Shown here one piece after another: positions 25,301 to 37,000 of a stretch of DNA of 64,000 nt (its first letter is position 1; each line of letters starts with the position of its first letter). Under the pieces are notes generated by a model that made no database searches, had not been told where the DNA came from, and saw only the letters and a program-made list of their open reading frames with translations. The position numbers and the translations under genes were made by a program. This DNA is from Lepidurus packardi (Eukaryota; Arthropoda; Branchiopoda; Notostraca; Triopsidae). Location of the stretch: the NCBI GenBank assembly GCA_023053545.1, contig JAKZAN010000004.1, forward strand, positions 9,858,001 to 9,922,000, in the 5' to 3' direction.

Positions 25301-28300
25301 GAGGTAAAATTTGTATTAGTAATAACCATTGTATTACTATTATTAAATATAAATATAGTTAATACAAATTATATAATACGAATTAATAAACACTAGTAAC
25401 AATAATTATCGTTATTACTAATCATATTTAATAATTATTGTTTTGTTTTACCATTATTATTTAATAGTTATATTTACTAAAATAATAATGAAAATTTCAA
25501 GAAAGAGTATTTCAAGTTTACAAAACGAGAATCTTAGGAACTGGAACATTTGCCGGACAAAGAGGGCGGCGTGATGGATGCGGATATGACACAATACTAC
25601 GAAACTATTTCGAACCACACGGAATCTTCTTCCACCGCACCGAAAGCGGTCAAAGCATCCGATTCCATCACTCGTATTTACACCTGCGCTACCATGTGGC
25701 ACGAAACGACCGACGAAATGATGGAAATGTTAAAGTCTATTTTCCGTATGGACGAAGATCAGTCGGCTCGTCGGGTGGCGCAAAAGTACCTCAAAATTGT
25801 GGACCCTGACTACTACGAGTTCGAAAGTAACTCGTCCTTATTCATTCTTGTAGTTTATCTTTGTAAAAGTTCTTAACAATACGTTGTATCTCCAGCTCAC
25901 ATCTTCTTTGACGACGCCTTTGAAATTTCGGACGACAACGATGACGAAAACCAGGTGAACCGGTTCGTGAAATTGCTCGTCAACTTAATGGACGAAGCTG
26001 CTTCTCATGTACATCAAACTACCATCCGTATTCGACCGCCGAAGAAGTACCCCACCCCTTACGGAGGACGTCTAGTATGGACCCTTCCCGGCAAAACCAA
26101 GATGATTGCTCATCTCAAGGACAAGGACAGGATTCGGCATCGTAAACGCTGGAGCCAGGTCATGTACATGTACTATTTACTCGGCAACAAGCTCATGGAC
26201 CTGCCAATCTCCGTGGACCGGAAGGAAGTCATTGCTGAAAACACGTTCTTGCTCACCCTGGATGGAGACATTGACTTTCAACCCAACGCTGTACAACTGC
26301 TGGTTGACTTGATGAAAAAGAACCGCAATCTGGGCGCTGCTTGTGGTCGTATTCATCCCGTGGGATCAGGACCCATGGTGTGGTACCAGATGTTCGAATA
26401 CGCTATCGGCCATTGGCTCCAGAAGGCCACGGAACACATGATTGGCTGCGTACTTTGTAGTCCTGGCTGCTTCTCACTCTTCAGAGGCAAATCTCTTATG
26501 GATGATAACGTTATGCGCAAGTATACCACCAAATCCGAGGAAGCGCGGCATTACGTCCAGTACGATCAGGGCGAGGATCGTTGGCTCTGCACGCTTTTAC
26601 TGCAAAGAGGATACCGAGTCGAGTACTCGGCTGCTTCCGACGCTTACACGCATTGTCCAGAAGGCTTTGGAGAGTTTTACAACCAGCGGCGACGGTGGGT
26701 ACCCTCCACTATGGCTAACATCATGGATTTGCTTATGGACTACAAGCGGACCATCAAGATCAACGACAACATCTCCCTGCTCTACATTTCCTACCAGGTA
26801 ACATTTAACAATAATATTAGCAATAATTCAAATAAGTATATTAGTACCCCTAATAATAGTAATACTGCTATTACTAATTAGATACTAACAGTAATACAAC
26901 CAGCTGCTATTAATAATATACTAAGATATGACTTGCGTACTCTGCTGTACGCCATACAGCGGTTCCGACTAAGCGCGACCCGGATAGTCGGAACCGCCTC
27001 GTGCGGTACCATTGCCAGGGGATGGCCTCCCGGTTGCTAAGCCTAACCGAAACTTGCCCGAAGTCATCAGGCGCGGGTCTCTGCCCGGCAGGACAGCGAC
27101 CACGGGAAAAAAAAGTCAGTTTATGATATGAGTTTTCAAATTAACGAAAGCACCTACAGACTTGTCTGACCATTCAAAAGAAAGGTATTGGTGCCACCCC
27201 TATCAGTCGAGGGATCGATTTTCAATGCGCTCATAGGCAAAGGCGCCAGGGCTTCGGACAGCTGTCCGAACACAATATTATATTAGCAATATTATAATAG
27301 GACAATTTTAAATTAGGCGGAAAGGGAGCTTCTTTCGCTAAATAACTAATTACTCGGTTAAAATGCATATTTGACATAGGGATTCTTCACCGAAACAATT
27401 CATTTGGTTTGCTCTTGAACACGTATTTTTCGCTTTGAAACCTTACCCCGCTTTAATAATGAAATTATCATAATCATAATGATAAAAAGAAATAGAAGAC
27501 CACGGTAGACGGTAAAACATCCATTATACATGTAGTTGGTATAAAAATTCGACTAGATTAATTATAATAATAAAATCATGTTCCGGATTCGAACTATGGT
27601 ATTGACGGTAGATGAATTGCCATTTTCATCCACAGACTATGTTGATGGGTGGTACTATCCTGGGTCCCGGAACCATTTTCCTTATGTTGGTGGGTGCCTT
27701 CGTGGCTGCTTTCCGTATCGACAATTGGTCGTCCTTTTACTACAACATTATCCCCATTTTTGCGTTCATGTTTATCTGTTTCGTCGCCAACGCCAAAATA
27801 CAGGTAAGTGGATACGGTTTCCTTTCCTTGTGCTTTCCAACCTTCTGTTTTTATGTTATTGTTTTTTCCCCTTGTTTGTAATCGTGATTTCCTCTCCCTA
27901 CCCCCAAAAAAGCTGTTCGTGGCACAAATACTATCAGCCGTGTACGCCATGGTGATGATGGCTGTGATCGTGGGTACGGCCCTGCAGTTAGGCGAGGACG
28001 GAATCGGATCGCCATCTGCCATTTTCTTGATAGCTTTATCCGGTTCGTTCTTCATAGCTGCGTGTTTACATCCACAAGAGTTTTGGTGTGTCGTCCCTGG
28101 AATGCTGTACTTGCTTATGATTCCTTCTATGTACCTCCTGCTTATCCTGTACTCGCTCATCAACCTGAACGTGGTCTCTTGGGGTACGCGTGAAGTACAA
28201 ACCAAGAAGAGTAAAAAGGTAAAAATACTAATTTTATTCCTCTTTATGGGGGATTCTTTCTTTCTTTTCTCTTTCTGGACTATGAGTTATTGCACGCGGG

Positions 28301-31300
28301 TTAGATTTTCACCGCACAGATCCTTAGTACGGTCTATGCCATGGTGATGAGGCGGTGTTGGTGGGAATTATCATGGAAATTCAGGAAGACGGACTTTTGG
28401 CTTCTACGGCGCTCTTTTTTTTTGGCTATGGCGGGCTCCTTCATACTAACCACTTTGCTACATCCGAAAGGACTGTATTGCCTGCCGTGCTGACTCATCT
28501 ACTACTTGTCTGTACCTTCCATGTATACCTACTCATCATCTGTTCTCTCTTTAACATGAACAACGTCACTTGGGGAACTCGGGAATCAGTGCTCAAAAAG
28601 ACGGCAAAGGTTCTTTTTTCTTTTTAGCAACTTTTACTAACCTTACACTCTTGATGCGAGCTCATTTAACTCGAGTGTGTGTTTTGGGTGCTTAGGAAAT
28701 GGAAGCAGAGAAGAAAGAAGCAGAAGAGGCTCAGAAAAAAGCGAAATCCTCTTCACTTCTGGGAATTCTTCAACGAGCTGGCGACAAACCCGAAGAAGAA
28801 GGTTCTATCGAATTCTCGTTGGCCAATCTCTTCAAGTGCATGTTGTGCACGTACCCCAAGTCTAACGACGAGAAACAACAGCTGCTTCGAATCGCAGAAT
28901 CTTTGGAGACCTTGGGAAAGCGTTTGGACTCTATTGAAAGGTAATGCCTCAAATTCCAAAAAATGACGAAAGATAAGCTGATTCTGGTTGTCGTTTTGCA
29001 GATGCGTTGATCCTCATGGTGCTTTGACTGGAAGAAGACGGTCTGTCTCTCGTGCTTCCGTGAAGGGCATAAGCGAAGCAGCTGCGTTAGCTTCTGTACA
29101 TGAAGATGCCGAGGAAGAATTTCCCGAAGACGAAGAAAGTGACGAAGAATCGTTGGGTGAGTTGAAGTTCCTTTTCCTCGAATAGAACGAAAGCAGACAC
29201 CAGTAACAGGTTTCATAACACGACTTTTCCAATGACAGAACCTAAACAAGAGCGCGACAACTTGATTAACCCGTACTGGATCGAAGATAAAGACCTCAAA
29301 CGTGGAGAAGTGGATTACTTGGAAGGACCTGAAATTCAATTCTGGAAAGATTTGCTGGAAAAATATCTTTACCCTATTGACGAAGATCCAGCATCGCAGG
29401 TAAGAGGGGAACCTGTTTTCCACTCAAGTTTTATATTACATTTGCATTTATTTTTTTTAATGTTTAATGACACCTTGGGGCAAACAAAATTTGATATTTT
29501 AGAAACGCATCGCTGAGGAACTGAAGGAATTACGCGACAAATTCGTGTTTTTCTTCTTCATGATTAACGCCTTGTTTGTCTTAATTGTTTTCCTGTTGCA
29601 ACTTAACAAAGACAACATCCACATCCAGTGGCCTCTGGGTGTGAAAACCAACATTACGTACAACGAAGCCAATTCCGAGGTAGATATATCTGCTTTTTTG
29701 TTTCTCCCTTTTTCGGTTCCCCTATAGAAACGGATCGCCACTGAGTTAATCGAACTACGCAACAAGTCCGTGTTCTTCTTCTTCATGTTCAACGCTCTGT
29801 TTGTTCTCATCGTGTTTCTTTTACAACTCAACAAAGACAATTTACACATTGACTGGCCTCTGGGCGTCAAGACAAACATAACTTACGTGGAGGAAACTTC
29901 AGAGGTAGTAAAACTTTTGGAAACCCTCGCAACTGTCGGTTTCTTCACAGTTGACAGCGTGGATAATCCTTACACACATATTTAGCATGATCGTTTTGTA
30001 AATCTTTTTGCATCTCGGGCGTTTTTCACTCCAGAATCCCAGCTCTTCATGTTCAACCACAATGTGCTTAACATTCGTTCGCCAAATCCGAAATTTTTAA
30101 GCCTCAAACGTTTCTGCATGATCCTTGCTCTAGGCACTTGAGCCTCTGCAGGTATTGCGGGCTTTTCGGTAGTAAACTCAACTTCCACTTTCTTTTCTGG
30201 AGAGTGAAATCATTAATTTGTTTATTTTCTACGAAGGAAAAAGCACGTGACTTAGAAATTGACTTTTAAATTATCGCTCTAGTTTTTTGTTTGTCCTCGT
30301 TATATTGCTATGCACCGACTTAGCCTAGATCCTTTAATCCCGCTTGGCATGTCGATAGCTGAAGAGCATGCTGTTGAAAACCCTTTGGATGGTAACTAAT
30401 ATTGATTTTATTTTAAATCTAGGTGCTTATCAGCAAAGAATATCTACAACTTGAACCCATCGGTCTGGTTTTCGTGTTCTTTTTCGCTCTTATTCTGATC
30501 ATACAGTTCGTCGCTATGCTCTTCCATCGATTCGGCACCTTGTCGCACATTCTTTCGTCGACTGAGCTCACTTGCTGCAGTAAAAAGGTAGGATTATCTC
30601 GAAAGAAGAAGCTTTAAAAGGAATAAGCTTCAAAGCAAGGAAAAAGATAGGATTTTTCATGAAAAATTTCCTAAAAGGTGGATGACATCTCCGAGGACGC
30701 GTTTATCGACAAGAACGCCGTGGAGATTGTACGTAATTTGCAGAAACTACGGGGCCTCGATGAAGGCGAGTACGACAGCGAAGACGGATCAGGACAAGAT
30801 CGACTGGCTCGACGTCGCACGATCCACAATCTGGAGAAACAGAAACAGCGAAAACGAGCTATTGGCACTCTGGATGTGGCCTTCAAGAAACGGTTCTTCG
30901 CCATGTCGACTGAAACAGGCGTCGAAGGTAAATAAGCGTCTCAATTGAAAGCCCAACTCGAAAATTTGACTGTTTTGCGGCGCCAAAATTGATCCTTTCC
31001 TTGACCCCTTTTTCAGAAACTCCCGTCATGAATCATATGAGGAAGCTGTCCATGCGAAGAGAAACCATCAAGGCTCTGGAAGTGCGCCGCAACACCATCA
31101 TTGGTGAGCGCAAGAAGTCGTCCATGCAAACCCTTGGGGCCAACAACGAATTCAACAAGAACGGAAAGAGCAGGCATCGCAATTCCACTCAAATTAGTCA
31201 AAATATCGAGAGTATATTTTCGCCCAACGGCAATCCTAACGAGGTAACAACGTTTTACCCTTTCACAAAGTACGATTTTACTGTATTTCTCAAAGTTTTA

Positions 31301-31940
31301 TTATATTTCTAATTATTATTTTTTTTATTAATTTCTTTTAAGTTTTATTAATTTCTTTTAATTTTTATTATATTTCTTATAAGTTCTATGGTATAGTAAT
31401 ACAGTAATTTACTATCACATTAGTATCCTATTTTTATTATTTTCTTTGCTATAGCTTTGTTACCTATTTTGGAAATTTTTGGTAATGGGATATTAAGATG
31501 GGATTTTAGTTAATAGATAGCTAATAACTGTGTACTTTATTATTTATTTACTTTGTTATCGATTTATTTTTGTACATTTATTGCTAAAAGCTAATTGCTA
31601 AATATTGTTTAATACCTTATTTGCGATATTATTTTCCTATAGCTTTTTTTTTTACCTATTTCGAATAATTTTTTACGATAATTCTTTGAAGAATTATCGT
31701 ATGGTAATGGGATCTTAAGATGGGATTTTAGATAATAGATAGCTAATAATCGCCATGAATCATATGAGGACTTTCTCTTGCCGACTTTCGATAATAATAC
31801 ATTAAAAAAATTATTACTAAAAGGGGTACGAAGGGAGCAGCGATGACGACCAATCAGTGAAAATGCAGCGCTTTCCGCCCATGAACGGCCGAGGTTCGGT
31901 TACTTGGAAAGACGGCGACCGCCGAAACAGCCAAATGTAA
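22319..31940 (+). CDS. Chitin synthase (CHS1 type), tandem copy A
   Basis: Coding exons: 22319-22425 (exon starts 22275), 23232-23476, 23560-23853, 24090-24296, 24373-24572, 24647-24788, 24857-25059, 25115-25303, 25538-25826, 25896-26797, 27636-27803, 13a 27913-28218, 28696-28940, 29002-29156, 29239-29399, 17a 29503-29679 or 17b 29728-29904, 30423-30587, 30678-30927, 31017-31243 and 31824-31940, giving 1582 residues. The N-terminal part holds multiple membrane helices (KGWDVF...SKGTVLFMTSQ). The GT2 catalytic core has CATMWHETTDEM, LTLDGDIDF, GEDRW (about residue 852) and the chitin-synthase signature QRRRW (about 888). Then come the TM cluster (13a), a coiled coil (EAEKKEAEEAQKKAK), further TM helices and a Ser/Arg-rich tail. 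It polymerises UDP-GlcNAc into chitin at the plasma membrane, for cuticle in CHS1 enzymes. Its alternative exon 13b is dead, while 17a and 17b are both usable. Confidence 0.96.
26959..26997 (+). repeat. Conserved 13-bp intronic hairpin, copy A
   Basis: GCGGTTCCGACTA, a 13-nt loop, then TAGTCGGAACCGC: a perfect stem in the 838-bp intron before exon 12. The same stem is perfect in copy B (39187-39225) although the loop differs. It lies upstream of the alternative exons 13a/13b. Confidence 0.75.
27913..28218 (+). other. Copy A alternative exon 13a (functional)
   Basis: 306 bp, 102 codons, phase 0 at both ends. It encodes several TM helices after the catalytic core (LFVAQILSAVYAMVMMAVIV through NLNVVSWGTREVQTKKSKK). 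It is the homologous partner of 13b, with aligned landmarks FVAQILS, YAMVMMAV, LHP.E, PSMYLLLI and WGTRE. Confidence 0.92.
28305..28609 (+). pseudogene. Copy A alternative exon 13b (degenerate pseudo-exon)
   Basis: 305 bp. Compared with intact 13b of copy B it has a 1-bp deletion at GTGATGAGGCGG, a compensating 1-bp insertion in the T run near 28414-28422, a GGA to TGA stop in the CCGTGCTGACTC stretch, and another 1-bp deletion near TCCATGTATACC. The acceptor (GGTTAG) and donor (AAAG|GTTCTT) sequences are still present. Translation in the frame entering from exon 12 is destroyed. Confidence 0.93.
29503..29679 (+). other. Copy A alternative exon 17a
   Basis: 177 bp, 59 codons, phase 0/0. It encodes one TM helix (FFFFMINALFVLIVFLLQL) followed by an N-glycosylation sequon (NIT). 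This is exactly the size of the known insect CHS1 alternative exon (8a/8b in Tribolium, 7a/7b in Drosophila kkv). Confidence 0.92.
29728..29904 (+). other. Copy A alternative exon 17b (intact)
   Basis: 177 bp, 59 codons, and a clear duplicate of 17a (KRIATELIEL...FFFFMFNALFVLIVFLLQL...YVEETSE). It begins 48 bp after 17a ends. That intron is so short that joining 17a to 17b is probably disfavoured, which fits mutually exclusive use. The frame and both splice sites are intact. Confidence 0.9.
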
Positions 31941-32005
31941 GGAATGCTAACGTGTCCATAGAAAGAGAAAAAGAAAAAGCTTGTGATCGCGTACGCTTAC
32001 GAAAA

Positions 32006-32011
32006 AATAAA
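32006..32011 (+). terminator. Polyadenylation signal, chitin synthase copy A
   Basis: AATAAA, 66 bp after the stop codon. The equivalent hexamer in copy B is at 43768-43773. Confidence 0.6.
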
Positions 32012-33202
32012 TAAATTCAAAGGCGAGACCAGAAACTTTATAAATTGACAAAAAGCTGTTGTAAATGCTTCGTGTGGTTACAAAAAATGAACGGATGTGG
32101 GAAAATTGACTTGTTTTTTAATACAGCTCCAACATAAAAACATGATTTTCCAAATTTTCCATGGTTTTCCAAAGAAATTACGGTGTGCAAGGAATGGATG
32201 GATGGACGGACAATGGATGGATAAGAAATTTACCGCGGATTTTTTTGGCGGGCACAGAGACAGAAACTGTGCATGTGTATGTGCGTTTCCTAGCGATCAA
32301 CTGTGATGTAAAAACTGACAACGACCACATAAAACTTACCAGGCTTTTAGCGTCGTGTTTGCCTGAATAGAAGTGCCTCGAGGTGCGAATGCCCGATACA
32401 AAATAAAGACGACGGAGATTTTTTCATGTTATGTGTGAATGGTTCCGTTGCCGGGTAACTTTTGAGAAGACACTGCGCGAAATTTAAAAAAAAACGAAGA
32501 AGGAATTGATGGCTGACCACTGCTGGCGTACTCGAAAACTTGTATTGCTGAAGCTATCCAACTCTGGAGAGTTGAAGGTCGAGTTTATGCTTGTGCGTGT
32601 GCAGTTTAGCTTTAGCCAATACTTGCGTAGGAATTACCATGTTACTAGAACTTGGAACCAGAAAGCATTGTAGCAAAAACTCGGTAAAAATGTGTTCTTT
32701 TTTCCCGTAAGAGGGAAGGATTAGTTTGGTATCTTGGTATGATTGGGATTGAGGAATGTGTGAGTGACGTAAAAGACTTCGATGCGTTATTTCCCCCTAA
32801 TCTAAATAGTAAACACGGAGAGCAGGTAATTTGGGGAGAGGAGCAGGACAGGCTGTTAATATGCGAAATTGAAATTTTGTTGCAAATTGAAATTGATTTC
32901 CGTGCCGAGTTTCGATTCAACCTTAGAATCCCTTACATATTTTCTTTTGAATTGGCAATAAATACGCAAGAAACATGATTAAAACATTGACTTTCATTGT
33001 GTTCTAATAAATAAGTGTCTTATCAGGTACGCATTCGTTAGATAAAAACTAGGTAATCTTGGTTGGCGCTGTGTTCTGCGTTGGGATTCTAAATTGTTTC
33101 AGATGGCACTCTTCGCTTTTATTGGGTGGAGCAGCAATTTACGTCTAGGCAGCGAATCGGTTGGTAACTGAGCGGTCGACGGCTCTTATAAGTTATTTTT
33201 TG

Positions 33203-33210
33203 TATAAATA
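33203..33210 (+). promoter_or_regulatory. TATA box, chitin synthase copy B
   Basis: TATAAATA at the position equivalent to TATATATA in copy A. The flanking sequence is conserved, so copy B kept its own core promoter. Confidence 0.6.
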
Positions 33211-33233
33211 GCCACCGTAACCTAGGCTGCCCG

Positions 33234-33482
33234 GAAGCGAGGGATTTTGGTGGTTATTAGGTTTTGTGTAGGTTGGTTCTTCGCTCTCGAAGACTTTTGC
33301 AGTCGTGTTTTGGGTGGTGAACGGGAACTTTGGATACCAAGCAGGTGAGGTGCCTCAGTGTATTACCAACAGTCGGAGAGGCATATTATACTTTCACGGA
33401 ACCCTGTGCCAAGAGTTGTGTCATTGAGTGGTGGATTATGCATTAAGAACGTACAGCATTGGTGGATATTCACCCATTCGAG
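33234..33482 (+). other. Predicted 5'UTR exon 1, chitin synthase copy B
   Basis: Equivalent to exon 1 of copy A, with the start approximate. It ends at CATTCGAG|GTAAGTG. The first intron runs to the acceptor at 34017 and is shorter than in copy A because about 500 bp are missing. Confidence 0.5.
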
Positions 33483-34061
33483 GTAAGTGTTTCAATGCGC
33501 CAAAGAGTTATTTGCAAATACTACCCAAAAGTGCTTTGCTCGGCTGATTTAAGAGGGCAAGTAAGTAATAGTTATTTCGTCAAGTAATACTTATCTGGGC
33601 TTTCTGACGCGGCCTTGTCATGAAGGTTGACAGGTAAATGAAGATGGTAAGATCAAACGGAAATCCGTGGACTCGGTTGTATTGACAAACGCTTAATATG
33701 AAATTTTCTAGGACGATCTCGAAATGAACGAGGCATTTCAAAGTTATCTAATCAAATTGGGTTCGGCGTTAGGGACATAAATTAGTATCTAAATGACTGG
33801 AGGACAAAGCTTGAGCTTTTTTATCACACTTCAAGGAACGTTGTGATAAACAGATTATTTCCAACATCTTACGTCAGCGTGGCGAATTAGGGTGTTCAGT
33901 ATTTCAAAGATTAATTCCTAATTGCCGGACCTGTTATTGGCCACGTAACCGTAGTTAATGAGTACTTATTTTGTGTGGGGAAATGGGACTAACGTGTTAA
34001 TCTTTATTTCTTTCAAGGTGTCGAGCGTTTTTAACGGAAGGATTTAAATATTCTCGGAAAT

Positions 34062-37000
34062 ATGGCGCGAATCCCTGCGCCCATGGACGCCGAAATGAGT
34101 GACGAAGAAGGAGACTATAGCGGAGATGACGAAACCTCGCCATTGACCAACGATATCTACGGGGGCAGGTAAAACTTAACTCTTGAGACGGATTGGGCAA
34201 GTCAATAGGTAGAAAGAAGATGGGGTGACCTTGTGTTTTAACTCTTTATTGCCATACACACTTCCTTGATGTTCTTTCTGGACACACTTTTGTACTTCAG
34301 TTAGCTTGAAATGAAAATGCTCGGATCATTCATTTCCATTGTCCTTGCAAATCATGAGTAATTTAACCAGTCCACTGTCACCGCCCTCGTCCGCGGGACG
34401 GGCAGTACCTTCTTGTTTAGAAAATAGCCTACATAGTTTACGTCTAGGCTCACGCTTACTGTCTTACCCATGGTATAAAGGTTTACACAGTATGGTAACA
34501 GGGCTACCTTCCAATGTTGTGGTTTTAAGCCAACTTTCTCGGTCCCCAGAGTAAATTCAGGTAAAAGGCGAGAATATCAAGGGAAAAATTCGCAAACCTC
34601 CCAGTGAAATTCAAAAAAAGGTCACGACGGTTTACAAAGCGCAATGTAGGTAGGATCCTAGGTCAGTCCAAAACTCCTTGACAAAAGTCCTTGAGTACCC
34701 GAGAGAAACGTTGCCAGTCCCCTTCAATTCGTTCCTGAACACTTTCTGGTAGATTAGGAATGCCTTACCTAGCGTAGGTAGGACAAGTCTGTGAATCCAT
34801 TCCTCCTATGTTCCTTCGCCCCCGCACATCGTTTTGAGACAGAGAAAACAGGTAGTTAATACCCTTACATTGAAAGATAGCCTACAATACAGTGTAAACC
34901 TTCATGCTGTAAACTTGCCTACTAAAAATATGGCCAAAAAATGCAACCTTCTGTAACGAAAGCCTTTCCATAGAATGCTTCTTGATCGCTTCTTTTGTCT
35001 CATCAGGATCTCTTTTCCGCCTTTGAATTTCAGTTTGAAAAAATATTCTTCAATTAGCTAATCATGTTGTTTAGCTAATTAACAGAATGTTAGAAATATT
35101 TGTAAATTCTTCTTGATCGTTTTTCTTGTCTCATCAGGATCTAGAATCTCTTTTCCGCCTTCGAATTTCCATGTGCAGAATATTCTTCAACTAATGCGTT
35201 GTTTAGTTAATTACCTGAATGTTGGAATAATTATGCATTTTAATTAAGAATAATACGAATTACTAAATCGGATATCCAAATCTAATAAATTATTTAATAA
35301 TTTCAAGTATTTTTCCATTTAAAATTTTAAAAATGAGTTCCATTGAGCTAAAATTGTAATTCTCTTGATTCTATTGCAAATTCAAATGGTTTTTAAGCCT
35401 TAGATTTAATTACTATTAAATCATTATTAGATCTGATTCTTAATATTGAAATTATATTAAGTATATGAATCTTAATTATCCGTTATTATCTTGTAGCAAA
35501 CGAAGCACTCCAGAGACCAAAGGTTGGGACGTTTTTCGAAACCCTCCTACCGAGTCCGAAAGCGGATCTACTGCAAATCAACAATGGCTGGAACTTACAG
35601 TCCGTATATTAAAAGTATTTGCGTATTTAATCACGTTCGTCGTTGTCCTGGGAGCCGGTATCGTGTCAAAAGGCACGGTACTTTTTATGACTTCCCAGGT
35701 TAAAGCAAACCGTACTGTTGCATACTGCAGCAAGGACATCAGTAAGGACAAATCGTCAATTTTTTTTACTGCGATAATTGTGAAAGCGGATCGCTAAACG
35801 CGTAAACGGCTTTTCTTTCACAGAACGAGGGAAAGATATGGAAGCTACACTGCCAGAACTGGAACAAATCGCATGGATTTGGGTTCTGTTCTTTGCCTTC
35901 ATAGTGCCCGAAGTGTTTATGTGGTTCCGGTCAACTCGCATCTGCTTTTTCAAGTCATCACGCAAACCGCCATTTCTAGATTACCTCATCGTCACTTTCT
36001 TTGAAACCTGCCACGTGATTGGCGTAGCTTTGCTCATGTACGTCGTCCTACCCGAGCTCAATGTCGTACAGGGAGCTATGATCACCAACTGCGTTTGCCT
36101 CATCCCCGGAATTTTCGGTTCGTCAAATCTTTCCTTTATGACTTTTTCTACCTCTCTTTAATTTATCACATTAAGTAATTGAATTAATTGTTCACTGAAA
36201 AAAAGAGTTTAATTTATTAAAAGTAGTATATTAGTATTAAATTAGTATTAAAATATTGAAAAAATATGAAAGCAATTGTTCAAGGAAGATAATAATTTAA
36301 TGTAAGTCAATAAGTATTGAACTAATTAATTTGTGGAAGAAATCACTTTATCGAGAGAATTAATTTATCGAAGAAATTATTCCAACCGATTTAACCTTTT
36401 CAAGTTTAATCACCTGGGAATTTTTCCTACAGGGTTGATGTCGCGCTCTAATAAGGAATCAAGAAGGCTAGGTAAGAGTATAATGGACGGCGTATCTATT
36501 GTTGCGCAAATTTCTGGATGCTTTTTATGGCCTTTATTGTCGGGCAATAAACAGCCGAGTTTGTGGGCCATTCCCTTTGCCCTGGTCCTGACTTCGTTCG
36601 GCTGGTGGGAAAACTACGTGGATAAACACTCGCCTTTAGGTACTGGAAAACGGTCCATTGAAATAGTTGAATGGATTTTGGTGGATTTTAAACGGTTTTG
36701 AATGTCTTGTGTAGGGGTCATAAAGTACTTGGGTAAAGTGAAAGAGCGGTTGAAGCGAAACCGTTATTTCACCTACTTCTTCATGTCCATATGGAAGGTG
36801 ATGGTTTTCCTCGCCACCACGGTCACGATATTCTACATGTCGACGGGGAAAGTAGATTACCTGTTTGCCAACTTTGCCAAGAGTTTTGCGTCGCACAAGA
36901 TTAACGTGACGGAAGTAAGGGGTTTTTAATCAGATTTGTTTTGTGTCTCTAGTGTTAATTTCAATCTTCTTGACGGACTGATTTGTAGAAAGCTGCTCCG

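Larger units (their letters stand above)
19921..32136 (+). repeat. Segmental tandem duplication, unit A (about 12.2 kb)
   Basis: The unit begins AAATTACGGTGTGCAAGGAA and ends near TTTTTTAATACAG. It contains a promoter, a non-coding first exon, a complete chitin synthase gene and the 3' flank. Unit B repeats the same order from 32175. Coding exons are near-identical. Introns differ by substitutions and indels. Unit A has about 500 bp in the first intron (about 21340-21850) that unit B lacks. Confidence 0.95.

Noticed and set aside
28770..29423. A 217-codon frame on the minus strand of chitin synthase copy A
   Set aside because: It lies antisense to the coiled-coil and acidic exons and crosses their introns. 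It has no independent protein features and is broken up in copy B.
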